DNA of 64,000 nt from Saccharibacter sp. 17.LH.SD (GTDB lineage: Bacteria > Pseudomonadota > Alphaproteobacteria > Acetobacterales > Acetobacteraceae): NCBI RefSeq assembly GCF_009834805.1, contig NZ_WVHO01000011.1, positions 310,001 through 374,000 of the forward strand. The letters run 5' to 3'. How positions within the stretch are numbered: the stretch's first letter is position 1; each line of letters starts with the position of its first letter. Both the position numbers and the translations under genes were made by a program. The notes beneath the pieces are model-generated. The model was not told where the DNA came from, did not search any database, and saw nothing but the letters and a program-made list of their open reading frames with translations. Shown piece after piece: positions 9,186-18,281 of the stretch.

Positions 9186-9206
9186 TTATGTTATATTATA
9201 ACATAA
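9186..9206. promoter_or_regulatory. 21-bp odd palindrome upstream of the TonB receptor, candidate operator
   Basis: Arms TTATGTTATA and TATAACATAA flank a single central T, so every arm base is matched. The site is 45 bp upstream of the receptor start codon and downstream of the 9250-10899 gene. It is AT-only except for one G/C pair per arm and lacks a GC-rich stem, so it is more likely a protein site than a terminator. It does not fit the Fur consensus (GATAATGATAATCATTATC). Confidence 0.5.
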
Positions 9207-9249
9207 AGAAATAGCATGACTTATAATTTTCTTGCTCACTGGTGAGATT

Positions 9250-10899
9250 CTAGAATCGAAACGTCAGAGTTGAGAGCATAAAAGTTCCATTTTTGGCGCC
9301 AGCACGGCGCATTCCCTTCGACATTTCAATACTCCCACCATCAACACGGTAATTCAAATGCTGTGTTAATTGCACCGCCATACTCGCTTGTATTAAGCAC
9401 CCCACCCAACGCCCCGCTTGACGTAACGAACGACCACTTAAGAAATTATAACGCCCCGAGGAACTATAAACGCCATCGCTCATCCGTTGACGCCACAAGA
9501 AGGGAACATAGAGATGAAAAGTCAGATAAGAACTTGGCGCAATGCTCATCGTAGGACCAATATTCATTAAGTTAGATCGAGCAAACGTCCGTGACACATC
9601 GTAGGTTCCATTGCGAGGTGAAAACGGAGCAACAAATCCTTCAATATCACCATGCTGACGCTGCGAGCGTGTCCCAGAATAAATCTCGGCCTGCACCCCC
9701 AAAAATGGATGCAAAGACGAAACAGAATGCCGCCATCCTACGATGGCACGCCCAGCATAGGCACTGATTGGACGATTGCCTCCCTCTTTTGCTGAGAAAA
9801 AACGTCCAGTTTGATAGTCTGCACTAAAATCGTACTCGAAATCAGGCGCATTCCCATACCACCGAAAGCCTATATTCTGCCGTGTTTGCGTCCCAGCAAT
9901 CTCCTTCTCAAGGCAAAAAACCTGCGCTTGTTTCCCTTGAAAACGAAAGCCCATCCAAAACAAATCAAGAAAAGACCTTACCGTTTCATGACCCAACTTA
10001 AATGCCGGTAAAGCCGTCGAAGCATCCACGCCATAAAGGCGCGTTCCATCATCAAAACCACCGCCCATAATGTGGTCACGCGTTATCTGTGTTCCTATAA
10101 AATTATAGGCATCAAGCCGAAATGAATTCCATAGAGCATACCCTCTTATACCATTCCAACTTTGTGGAACATTGGGCGTTTCAGCATTATAAATAAGCCA
10201 AGAAGGAGCATCGAGGAATTGTTGACGGCCAACCATCACTCCAGCATGAGCCCCTGCAATTTTTCCTTTTACTTCAACAAAAAACTGCTCAGCCCCTAAG
10301 CGACGACGCCATGTTGCATTATATCCATAATAACGCCATCCCGCCGCCGTGCCATTATTAAGCTGGCCAAATAAACGAATATGTTCCCCCAAATGCAAAT
10401 CAGCCCCAAGCAGATTACGTGTCGTTAGCCGTCCCGCCCCTTGATGGCCAACCGTCCCTAAACGCGGTTGTGCTTCATACCAATAACGCACACGACTTTC
10501 CCCTGAGAAAGAAAGCCAAATGGTCCGCCGATTATTTAAGGCAATAAATTTTAATGGATCAAAGAGATCATGCCGCCGCGATGTATCGCGAAGATCACTC
10601 CAATCTTCCGCCCAAGGCGCCACGCCATACACACCAACAGGACCGAACCCAGCGAATTCTCCATTTCCCATATTAAAGCGCCCCCATTCCCCCTGATGGC
10701 GCTTCCGCGATCTATTCTGTTGCTCACTCACACGACGTGGCTGACCAATCACACCAGCTTGTGGATATATTTCAACAGCGGGAGGATTATGCTGCTCTGA
10801 AGCCTCAGCACGCACCGAGACACTCCCTAACAAGAGCGCAACCTGCACGGCCTGGCATACATCTCGGCATCCAAAAATAACCCGCACATCCCCTCCCAC
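9250..10899 (-). CDS. AlgE-like (alginate export family) outer-membrane barrel protein
   Basis: The 549-residue protein has the build of the alginate-export porin family. The core begins at LFDPLKFIALNNRRTIWLSFSGESRVRYWYE, followed by successive barrel strands such as HIRLFGQLNNGTA, GVMVGRQQFLDAPSWLIYN and the terminal TFMLSTLTFRF ending in Phe, as outer-membrane proteins often do. The N-terminus is arginine-containing with a hydrophobic stretch (VCQAVQVALLLGSVSVRAEA) that looks like a signal peptide. No alginate genes are nearby, so the substrate is unknown. The 108-bp gap to the downstream receptor holds the palindrome, so separate transcription of the receptor is likely. Confidence 0.75.
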   Translation of the reverse strand: MGGDVRVIFGCRDVCQAVQVALLLGSVSVRAEASEQHNPPAVEIYPQAGVIGQPRRVSEQQNRSRKRHQGEWGRFNMGNGEFAGFGPVGVYGVAPWAEDWSDLRDTSRRHDLFDPLKFIALNNRRTIWLSFSGESRVRYWYEAQPRLGTVGHQGAGRLTTRNLLGADLHLGEHIRLFGQLNNGTAAGWRYYGYNATWRRRLGAEQFFVEVKGKIAGAHAGVMVGRQQFLDAPSWLIYNAETPNVPQSWNGIRGYALWNSFRLDAYNFIGTQITRDHIMGGGFDDGTRLYGVDASTALPAFKLGHETVRSFLDLFWMGFRFQGKQAQVFCLEKEIAGTQTRQNIGFRWYGNAPDFEYDFSADYQTGRFFSAKEGGNRPISAYAGRAIVGWRHSVSSLHPFLGVQAEIYSGTRSQRQHGDIEGFVAPFSPRNGTYDVSRTFARSNLMNIGPTMSIAPSSYLTFHLYVPFLWRQRMSDGVYSSSGRYNFLSGRSLRQAGRWVGCLIQASMAVQLTQHLNYRVDGGSIEMSKGMRRAGAKNGTFMLSTLTFRF

Positions 10900-11218
10900 A
10901 TAATATATAACTATATTTTTTTGTTTAATGAAAAATAAACGACATATTTTAGTTTATATTCACAATAACCGAAACTCAATGATCGTTATTGCACTCTATC
11001 ATACCACAAGCGTTTCTTTTGCTCTTTGGAACTTAGTCCCCATGGCCTGAATCTCACCTGAGACTTCAGCAAGCGCCGCATAACAGACATACCTTACGCA
11101 AAGCATTATTTTGGATTAGCATGCCTGCGGCAACGCGCTCTTCTCACCAAGACAGATAGAGCGTAACCCGATCCCACACTCTCTGTGGAATCGCTAACGG
11201 GAAGTAAGGAGGTTAGCC
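10900..11218. other. Divergent promoter region between the AlgE-like gene and gpmA
   Basis: This 319-bp spacer has an AT-rich left half suited to a promoter for the minus-strand barrel gene. A 7-bp inverted repeat CAATAAC/GTTATTG brackets a short spacer near 10963-10994. A 6-bp repeat CGCTCT/AGAGCG occurs further right. A strong ribosome site (AAGGAGG) closes the region before gpmA. No ORF or RNA gene was recognised. Confidence 0.5.
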
Positions 11219-11971
11219 ATGGCTATCACAAAATTAGTTCTGGTTCGCCACGGCGAAAGTGAATGGAACAAAGAAAACCGCTTTACTGGTTGGTATGACG
11301 CTGAACTGTCAGACAAGGGCCGCCAGGAAGCCAAAGCCGCTGGTGAACTGCTAAAGAAAGAAGGTTTTTCTTTCGATTATGCTTACACATCCGTTCTAAA
11401 GCGGGCTATCCACACATTGTGGAACGTGCTTGATGCCGTAAACCAACCTTGGTTGCCAGTGGAGAAGTCATGGCGCCTTAATGAGCGTCATTATGGTGCA
11501 CTTCAGGGCCTCAACAAAGCTGAAACCGCTGCTAAATACGGCGAAGATCAAGTTAAGCAATGGCGTCGTGGTTTCGCTGTAACCCCACCAGCTCTTGAGC
11601 GGGACGATGAGCGTTTCCCTGGAAAAGACCCACGTTACGCAAAACTAACGCCACAGCAATTGCCAACAACAGAGAGCCTTGCGCTTACCATTGAGCGCGT
11701 TATTCCTTACTGGGAGACCGTTATTCTTCCACGCCTAAAGAATGGCGAAAAGGTTATTATCGCTGCTCACGGTAATTCACTACGTGCACTTGTGAAATAC
11801 ATCGATAACATCAGTGATGAGGCTATTATTGATGTAAACATTCCAACAGGTGCACCACTGGTTTATGAATTCGACGAGAACTTCAAACCTGTGAAGCATT
11901 ACTACCTTGGCAACGCTGAAGAGATTGCTGCACGTGCAGCAGCTGTTGCTAACCAAGGAAAAGGCAAATAA
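11219..11971 (+). CDS. gpmA: 2,3-bisphosphoglycerate-dependent phosphoglycerate mutase
   Basis: The 250-residue enzyme interconverts 3- and 2-phosphoglycerate in glycolysis and gluconeogenesis. The phosphohistidine motif [12 protein letters not shown] places the catalytic His at residue 11. Other conserved blocks are [33 protein letters not shown] and [15 protein letters not shown] with the second active-site His. The length fits the cofactor-dependent class. A near-perfect AAGGAGG ribosome site 6-8 nt before ATG suggests high expression. It appears monocistronic and is followed by a stem-loop. Confidence 0.96.
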   Translation: MAITKLVLVRHGESEWNKENRFTGWYDAELSDKGRQEAKAAGELLKKEGFSFDYAYTSVLKRAIHTLWNVLDAVNQPWLPVEKSWRLNERHYGALQGLNKAETAAKYGEDQVKQWRRGFAVTPPALERDDERFPGKDPRYAKLTPQQLPTTESLALTIERVIPYWETVILPRLKNGEKVIIAAHGNSLRALVKYIDNISDEAIIDVNIPTGAPLVYEFDENFKPVKHYYLGNAEEIAARAAAVANQGKGK

Positions 11972-11999
11972 TTATTTGCTGCTATTAAGTTAGCGTAAT

Positions 12000-12028
12000 G
12001 AAGGGGCTGTATTTTTGAAGGCCCCTTC
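12000..12028 (+). terminator. Stem-loop after gpmA
   Basis: GAAGGGGC at 12000-12007 pairs perfectly with GCCCCTTC at 12021-12028 across a 13-nt loop. There is no clear T-run directly after it, so it may be a weak or factor-assisted terminator, or a 3' stabiliser. Confidence 0.5.
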
Positions 12029-12109
12029 AACGTTGATATCATTCAAAAATTAATATTATTTTTGTATTTAACTACATGAAATTACTTACAAATACCCTAC
12101 CATCAAACC

Positions 12110-13024
12110 TCAAGTTTGAGAAATATTTACGCTATGACCGCCTGCCGACTTGGCCTCTTGGATAAGCCAATGTGCAAAATTTTGAATTGGCGTACGACTT
12201 AACCTAAGAGGTTCAGGCAAAATGAGACAGAATGTCTTAGAAAGTACATTACTCGCAGGCCAAGGGGCAATCAGACGACCATCCAATAAGTCACGTTCGA
12301 CATACAAACGGGGCACCAGCGCAACGCCGAGCTCCGATAACGCAGCTTCAATTAACATGATATGCAGATCGTAACGGGCGCCGATTGCGGGATTTGTCAA
12401 TGTAAGGCCAGTGTCCTGTGCATATTGATGCCATGCATCCGGATTTTGCCACCTATGAAGACGCGGTAAGTCATCGAGTATGTTTGTTTTTTTTCTCTCT
12501 AAAAGAGCTGGATGACAAACAGGGATCAACACCTCGTTCAATAGATGATGAATCCGCATTCCTGCCCACGCCGGATGATCAAAATGAATTGCCGCATCAA
12601 AACCACTCCCTGTAAGCACGAAAGGGTCCATTCGCTCTGCAAGATGTATAGTGATATTTGGATGACGCTCCTCAAAGCCTCTTAATCGAGGAATTAACCA
12701 TCTTGTCGCAAAAGTTGGCAAGGTCGCAATATCAAGGCTTGCGCTGCCACTCGGTTGTCTCATGAGCAATTGACTATCACGTTCTAAACGGTCAAGTATT
12801 TCTCGCACCTGAGCCGCATAACGCTCCCCGTTTGGAAGAAGCCGCACACGATTACCAACACGCTCGAACAATGTCGTCTCTAGAAAAGACTCAAGCCGAG
12901 CAATTTGACGACTAATGGCTCCCTCTGTCAGGGATAATTCACTCGCTGCACGGGAAAAGCTTCCGTGACGCGCAGCTGCTTCAAAAGCCATGAGTGCAGA
13001 ATTACTTGGTATTTTACGACGCAC
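12110..13024 (-). CDS. LysR family transcriptional regulator (GcvA-like)
   Basis: The 304-residue protein begins with a LysR winged helix-turn-helix: ALMAFEAAARHGSFSRAASELSLTEGAISRQIARLE, then LFERVGNRVRLLPNG. The effector-binding domain follows from about residue 92 (ASLDIATLPTFATRWLIPRL), the wording typical of GcvA-type regulators. It is divergent from the metallo-beta-lactamase-fold gene at 13351, with repeats in the intervening region, so that hydrolase is its most likely target. The inducer is not predictable. Confidence 0.88.
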   Translation of the reverse strand: MRRKIPSNSALMAFEAAARHGSFSRAASELSLTEGAISRQIARLESFLETTLFERVGNRVRLLPNGERYAAQVREILDRLERDSQLLMRQPSGSASLDIATLPTFATRWLIPRLRGFEERHPNITIHLAERMDPFVLTGSGFDAAIHFDHPAWAGMRIHHLLNEVLIPVCHPALLERKKTNILDDLPRLHRWQNPDAWHQYAQDTGLTLTNPAIGARYDLHIMLIEAALSELGVALVPRLYVERDLLDGRLIAPWPASNVLSKTFCLILPEPLRLSRTPIQNFAHWLIQEAKSAGGHSVNISQT

Positions 13025-13350
13025 GAATAGACCTTGCTCTTTAATGACATTAGGTCATCAAAGAATGATCTAATATCGTTATATGAACGGAAATGACCCG
13101 TTTATCATGATAAATACTCAATAACGATATAGGAATTGACGGGCACCCATTCATTACACTGACCTAATCATGATTCCGCCATCCAACCCGATAAGCTCTT
13201 TAGCAACATGTAAGAAGGCCAATGATCTTTCATCCATCTAGGCGTTTCCTTAGACAAACATTATGCCATCACATTGGAGGGAAATCCCCAAATACAGATA
13301 GCGCTCCCTATTTGGGCTACCCTGAACTAATTGAAGACTAGGAAATAAAA
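13025..13350. promoter_or_regulatory. LysR/MBL intergenic control region with two inverted repeats
   Basis: Two long-spaced inverted repeats lie here. The outer one is ATTAGGTCA (13049-13057) with TGACCTAAT (13160-13168). The inner one is ATATCGTTAT (13073-13082) with ATAACGATAT (13121-13130). Both are perfect. They are plausible LysR operators or looping sites for divergent promoters. A ribosome site (AGGAAA) precedes the plus-strand gene at 13351. No ORF is apparent. Confidence 0.5.
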
Positions 13351-14199
13351 ATGATGTCAGATTTACAATTCCCTTGCCTGCACATTGGAGAGTTCACAGT
13401 CACGGCGATTAGTGACGGAAATATCACCGCTGACCTAAGTCTTCTTTCAAATATCGAACCCAAATATGTCGCAGAAATGGAAAAGGTAGCAGGAATAAAA
13501 GAGAGCTCTACCATTCATATAAATTGCTACCTAATACGCGGAAGAGGGCACACAGTTCTTATTGATGCTGGAGCTGGTGGTTTTAAACAATGGGGAGGCC
13601 TGTTGGAGGATAATCTCTCAAAAATTGGTGTTCATCCCCATGAAATCGATACTATTTTGCTAACACATGCCCATCCGGATCATGTGGCTGGACTTTTAAA
13701 TAAACATGGAAACCCCATCTTCTCAAATGCAGAACTTGTTATCCACCAACAAGAAATCGAGTTCTGGCAAAACGACGGAAATCTAAGCCGTGCAAATGAA
13801 CGAACTCAAGGAAATTTCCTGATAGCTCGTCAGGTATTTGAGAAATATCGAGATCAATTACGCCTCTTCAAGGGTGGCGACGTATCCCCTGGCCTGACAG
13901 CTATGCCTCTATTGGGACATACCGCGGGGCATACTGGATATCGACTTGAATCTAAGGGACAGAACCTGTTGATTTGGGGCGACATCGTCCATTTCCCGGA
14001 AATCCAAATTCCACGTCCAGATGTATCGATCGCTTTCGACTTAGACCCACTTCTTGCAGCAAAGACACGCACAACATTGCTTGACCTTGCCCATTCGGAA
14101 CAATTGTTAATTGCTGGAATGCATCTTCGTGAACGTGGTTTCGGGCATATCAAAAGAAAAGAAACCGGCTACACCCTGGTGTATGAAAACCCATCATAA
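13351..14199 (+). CDS. Metallo-beta-lactamase-fold hydrolase
   Basis: The 282-residue protein has the zinc-binding signature T105-H-A-H-P-D-H111 (HxHxDH), later metal ligands in LLGHTAGHTGY (about residues 189-199) and WGDIVHFPE, and a C-terminal His in IAGMHL. Size and layout resemble the AHL-lactonase/AidC/methyl parathion hydrolase branch, but substrate cannot be assigned. No signal peptide is visible, so cytoplasmic action is expected. The first ATG is chosen; a second ATG follows directly. The divergent LysR regulator suggests induced expression. Confidence 0.85.
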   Translation: MMSDLQFPCLHIGEFTVTAISDGNITADLSLLSNIEPKYVAEMEKVAGIKESSTIHINCYLIRGRGHTVLIDAGAGGFKQWGGLLEDNLSKIGVHPHEIDTILLTHAHPDHVAGLLNKHGNPIFSNAELVIHQQEIEFWQNDGNLSRANERTQGNFLIARQVFEKYRDQLRLFKGGDVSPGLTAMPLLGHTAGHTGYRLESKGQNLLIWGDIVHFPEIQIPRPDVSIAFDLDPLLAAKTRTTLLDLAHSEQLLIAGMHLRERGFGHIKRKETGYTLVYENPS

Positions 14200-14237
14200 A
14201 CTGATGATATAGCGACACATGAGAAAGCCGATTATCC

Positions 14238-14861
14238 CTAAGGCTCCACACACTCTTTCAAAAAGCGTTCTGCGGCTTGCCCACGATGGCTGAAGCGATT
14301 TTTTTCTGCCTCGGTCATCTCCGCAAATGTCCGGCTTTCCCCTTCAGGGATAAAGATAGGATCATATCCATGCCCGTGCGTCCCACGAGCTGGAAAATGA
14401 ACCCGTCCTTGGCATGCGCCAGAGACAAAGCGATAGGCCCCATCCGGCCATGCTAAGCACAGCACAACCTTAAAAGATGCGGAACGGTCTTGCGAGCCCG
14501 TTTCAGCCAATTCACGTTCTACACGTGCCATTGCCTTCTTCATATCACGATCGGGCCCCGCCCAGCGGGCTGAATATACCCCAGGACGATCACCCAATGC
14601 TGCGACACAAAAGCCCGAATCATCCGCAAGCGCAGGAAACCCTGTCGCTTCAGCCGCTGCACGCGCCTTGATCAAGGCGTTTCCTTCGAAACTATCCGCA
14701 TCTTCTTCAGGTTCTGGTAAGTTCAATGCAGCAGCAGAACGCACAACAACACCGCTTGGCGCCAAAAGCGATGAAAACTCTCGCAACTTACCAGCATTAT
14801 GACTGGCAAGAACAATCTCCTCGCCTTTAGACAATCGGCGCGTTGTTTCTGCATTACCCAT
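14238..14861 (-). CDS. rdgB: XTP/dITP diphosphatase (RdgB/HAM1)
   Basis: This 207-residue house-cleaning enzyme hydrolyses dITP, XTP and ITP to monophosphates, keeping deaminated purines out of DNA. Visible signatures are VLASHNAGKLREF near the start, ALADDSGFCVAALGDRPGVYSARWAG in the middle, GHGYDPIFIPEG, and FSHRGQAAERF at the end. The start lies 6 nt after the rph stop, so the two are cotranscribed; the rph-rdgB pair is a familiar arrangement in Alphaproteobacteria. Confidence 0.95.
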   Translation of the reverse strand: MGNAETTRRLSKGEEIVLASHNAGKLREFSSLLAPSGVVVRSAAALNLPEPEEDADSFEGNALIKARAAAEATGFPALADDSGFCVAALGDRPGVYSARWAGPDRDMKKAMARVERELAETGSQDRSASFKVVLCLAWPDGAYRFVSGACQGRVHFPARGTHGHGYDPIFIPEGESRTFAEMTEAEKNRFSHRGQAAERFLKECVEP

Positions 14862-14867
14862 TAATGA

Positions 14868-15578
14868 TTACCCTTCTAATGCTTTGCGCTGTAGTTCAAA
14901 CAATTCATGCGTGCCTTTTTGGGCCAACGCAAAGAGCTGCATAAACTCTTCAGGACGGAATGGCTTATCCTCTGCCGTTCCCTGGACTTCAACAATCCCA
15001 CCGTCAGCCGTTAAAACGAAGTTTGTATCCGCTTGAGCTGAACTATCTTCATTATAATCCAGATCTAACACAGCACCTGCCTGGGTAAGGCCGCATGAAA
15101 CAGCTGCCACCTGCCCGGTCAAAGCGAAGGATTTTTTCATTCCTTTTAATGCCTGTGCCAGAGCCACCCACGCCCCTGTAATTGAAGCACAACGTGTTCC
15201 ACCATCGGCGTTCAAGACATCGCAATCCAATGTGATAGAACATTCCCCTAAGGCTTTTAAGTCCACGCACGCACGAAGAGAGCGCCCAATAAGACGCTGA
15301 ATTTCCTGCGTCCGGCCTGATTGTTTCCCTTTCGCAGCTTCTCTCAACCCACGCGTATGCGTTGCACGCGGAAGCATACCATATTCAGCGGTAATCCAAC
15401 CTTGCCCTTGACCACGTAAAAAAGGCGGCACACGTGTTTCAACAGACGCCGTGCATAAAACTTCTGTTCCACCAGCACGAATCAACACGGACCCTTCAGC
15501 ATGATGAGAAAAACCTGGCTCAATCGATAAAGGACGGAGCTCATCAGCTGCACGACCGGAGGGGCGTTGGGACATCAT
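14868..15578 (-). CDS. rph: Ribonuclease PH
   Basis: The 236-residue phosphorolytic 3'-5' exoribonuclease trims tRNA 3' ends. It matches the family from [19 protein letters not shown] through [50 protein letters not shown] and [15 protein letters not shown]. Length is normal. It is the first gene of the rph-rdgB unit and is divergent from mrcA across 154 bp. The start could be M1 or M2 (MM). Confidence 0.96.
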   Translation of the reverse strand: MMSQRPSGRAADELRPLSIEPGFSHHAEGSVLIRAGGTEVLCTASVETRVPPFLRGQGQGWITAEYGMLPRATHTRGLREAAKGKQSGRTQEIQRLIGRSLRACVDLKALGECSITLDCDVLNADGGTRCASITGAWVALAQALKGMKKSFALTGQVAAVSCGLTQAGAVLDLDYNEDSSAQADTNFVLTADGGIVEVQGTAEDKPFRPEEFMQLFALAQKGTHELFELQRKALEG

Positions 15579-15732
15579 TAATTCATCCTGTAAGAAATTT
15601 CATTTTATACCGCAGCCAGGGTATCACAGCCTTCTTTCCTCGAATAGGAGCCAAAATTTCCACATAATTTCCTAATATTCTGGTGGTTAGACCAGCTTTC
15701 CGTCTCCTCCTCGCCCATGTTATAAGTATGGT

Positions 15733-18243
15733 ATGACGCGTTCTCCTCTCCGCCCTGATGGCTCTTCACCCGCTCGTACACCACGCTTTCGTCGTGTACG
15801 CATCGCCTTCGCTCTATTGCTCGGCACCACCACGATCGGTTTAGGAGGAAGCGTCCTAGCGGCCTGGGGGCTCTACGGCCACCTCAGCGCAAACCTCCCT
15901 GATATTAATGCACTTCAGCATTATCATCCCCCTGTCGTCAGTCGACTTTATACATCAGATGACCGTCTGATGGCCGAACTCTCCCATGAACGTCGTATTT
16001 ACGTTCCCATCAGCGCCATTCCACAACGCGTCCGAAACGCCTTTATTGCCGCAGAGGATCAAAGTTTTTACCATCATGGTGGGATAGACTATTTCGCCAT
16101 TGCTCGCGCAGGCCTTACTGATCTTTTTGCCCGACATGGCAAACGCCCATTAGGGGCCTCCACGATTACGCAACAAGTCGCCAAAGTCATGTTGCTCAAC
16201 AACAATGTATTGAGTCTGGGACGTAAAGCACGTGAAGCAATACTGGCCCTTCGCATAGAAGAGAGTCTTTCAAAAGATCGCATTTTAGAAATCTATCTTA
16301 ACGGTATTTACCTCGGCGACGGTGCTTATGGTGTTGAAGCCGCAGCACAAGCTTTTTTCAATAAAACTCTTGATCAACTCGACAATGCGGAAGCGGCCAT
16401 GCTGGGTAGCATGCCTAAATCACCCACTAACTATAATCCATTCTTACACCCAAAAGCCGCTCTGTGGCGCCGCAATTGGGTACTCGACCGTATGACCGAA
16501 ATTGGGGCGATCACCCGACAAGAAGCCGAAGACGCAAAGCAAGAACCTTTAGTGCCCCAAAGCCGCCAACGCATGGGACCATTACCCGCAACGGAATGGT
16601 TTTCTGCAGAAGTTCGGCGTCAACTAACCTCCCAATATGGCGAGGCCCAAACAGCTGAGGGAGGGTTGGACGTTCACACAAGCCTTGACCCACATCTTCA
16701 GCAAGTCAGCACACATATCTTGCAAAATGGCTTGATTCAGTACGCACGGTCTCATGAAGGCTGGCATGGTGTCATAGCCCATCTCAGCAGCATCGACGAC
16801 TGGGCCACTGCACTCGCTCATCACCCAGCCCCTCTTGGCATGCTCACCACATGGCGTCTTGCCTGCGTTTTATCCCCGAACGGTACTGTCGGCTGGCTTG
16901 AAAAACACGAACCGCGCCAAGCAACCATCCGCTCCACCGATATCACATGGAGCCGACGCATGCGCCTTCTCAAACCTGGAGACTTGGTCATGATCGAGCC
17001 CCAGAGTGGAGGCGAAGTATCTCTTCAGCAAATTCCTCACGTCGAAGGGGCTACTGTTACGCTGGATGCTCATACAGGGCGTGTACTCGCTTTGGTAGGT
17101 GGCTGGTCCTTTCGACAGAGCCAGTTCAACCGCGCCACTCAAGCTCTTCGCCAGCCTGGCTCTTCTTTTAAACCACTCGTCTATCTCGCCGCGATGGAGC
17201 ATGATATTTCTCCATCCGAAACATTCCAAGATTCTCCAATTTCTTTTGGCAATTGGCATCCACAAAATTACGAACACGACAATTGGGGCGCAACAACGCT
17301 CCACGACGCCCTGCGAGAAAGCCGAAACCTCGTCACCATCCGTGTCGCAGCTCATTTAGGAATGGATGCTGTCAGCAGTATCGCCACCCGTTCTGGGATT
17401 GTTGATACAATGCCCCCCTATCTTCCTGCGGCTCTTGGGGCCATTGAAACCACTGTTTTACGTGAAGCTGGGGCTTATGCGGCCATTGCTAATGGCGGTC
17501 ATGTCGTCACCCCAAGTCTCATTGATTATATTCAAGACCCTGAAGGGCAAGTGATTTGGCGCGCCGCAGACCCAACCAAAAGCCTGACCGTTGAGAATAA
17601 CGTCCCCATCCTTCATGACCCGCGCCCTGTTTTGGCCAGCCCACAAAGCACCTTCCAGATGCAAACAATGATGCGCGATGTTATCGCTCATGGGACAGGT
17701 TTCCGCGCAGGCATTGGTATCAACCGCCCTATTGCCGGGAAAACAGGGACGAGCCAAGATTACCACGACGCCTGGTTTGCAGGCTTCTCCCCAGATCTCG
17801 TTACCGTTGTATGGATTGGTTACGACACCCCACAATCACTCGGGAAGAATGAAACCGGTGGTAATATTGCGGGCCCAATTTGGAACGAGATCATGAAAGT
17901 TGCCCTAGCATCACGTCCAAAACTCGATTTCCCCGAGCCCGATGGCGTAACATTGGCAGAGTATAATACAGGTCGAATTCCAGCGACTGATGCCTTTAAA
18001 GCAGGACAAATCCCTGGTGCATCCGTGGTTCTACACGGCTTTGGTTCTGGCACGAAAGCCCTTACAGCAGCAGATAATGGCGCCGATATGGTCCCTGAAT
18101 CAGAAGATGATATGCCTGGTTCCACTACCCCTCAAAGCAATAACACGTCTTCCTCAAACGCTTCTGAAGCAGCCCCCAAGGGACAACCAGAGCAAAAGAA
18201 CTCATCACAAGGTGGTGATATTGGCGTAGGGGGGCTATACTGA
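15733..18243 (+). CDS. mrcA: Penicillin-binding protein 1A (glycosyltransferase/transpeptidase)
   Basis: The 836-residue bifunctional peptidoglycan synthase has one N-terminal transmembrane segment (about residues 22-48) and a periplasmic body. The glycosyltransferase domain includes AAEDQSFYHHGG (catalytic Glu about 108), GASTITQQVAK and LNGIYLGDGAYGVEAAAQAFFNK. The transpeptidase domain has S477-S-F-K480 as the SxxK nucleophile motif and K670-T-G as the KTG box. The C-terminus is a Ser/Asn/Gln-rich tail of low complexity. prfB follows after 38 nt and may be cotranscribed. Confidence 0.95.
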   Translation: MTRSPLRPDGSSPARTPRFRRVRIAFALLLGTTTIGLGGSVLAAWGLYGHLSANLPDINALQHYHPPVVSRLYTSDDRLMAELSHERRIYVPISAIPQRVRNAFIAAEDQSFYHHGGIDYFAIARAGLTDLFARHGKRPLGASTITQQVAKVMLLNNNVLSLGRKAREAILALRIEESLSKDRILEIYLNGIYLGDGAYGVEAAAQAFFNKTLDQLDNAEAAMLGSMPKSPTNYNPFLHPKAALWRRNWVLDRMTEIGAITRQEAEDAKQEPLVPQSRQRMGPLPATEWFSAEVRRQLTSQYGEAQTAEGGLDVHTSLDPHLQQVSTHILQNGLIQYARSHEGWHGVIAHLSSIDDWATALAHHPAPLGMLTTWRLACVLSPNGTVGWLEKHEPRQATIRSTDITWSRRMRLLKPGDLVMIEPQSGGEVSLQQIPHVEGATVTLDAHTGRVLALVGGWSFRQSQFNRATQALRQPGSSFKPLVYLAAMEHDISPSETFQDSPISFGNWHPQNYEHDNWGATTLHDALRESRNLVTIRVAAHLGMDAVSSIATRSGIVDTMPPYLPAALGAIETTVLREAGAYAAIANGGHVVTPSLIDYIQDPEGQVIWRAADPTKSLTVENNVPILHDPRPVLASPQSTFQMQTMMRDVIAHGTGFRAGIGINRPIAGKTGTSQDYHDAWFAGFSPDLVTVVWIGYDTPQSLGKNETGGNIAGPIWNEIMKVALASRPKLDFPEPDGVTLAEYNTGRIPATDAFKAGQIPGASVVLHGFGSGTKALTAADNGADMVPESEDDMPGSTTPQSNNTSSSNASEAAPKGQPEQKNSSQGGDIGVGGLY

Positions 18244-18281
18244 CGCTCTTCTTTTCATAACTCTCTATTGGAGAAAGACTG

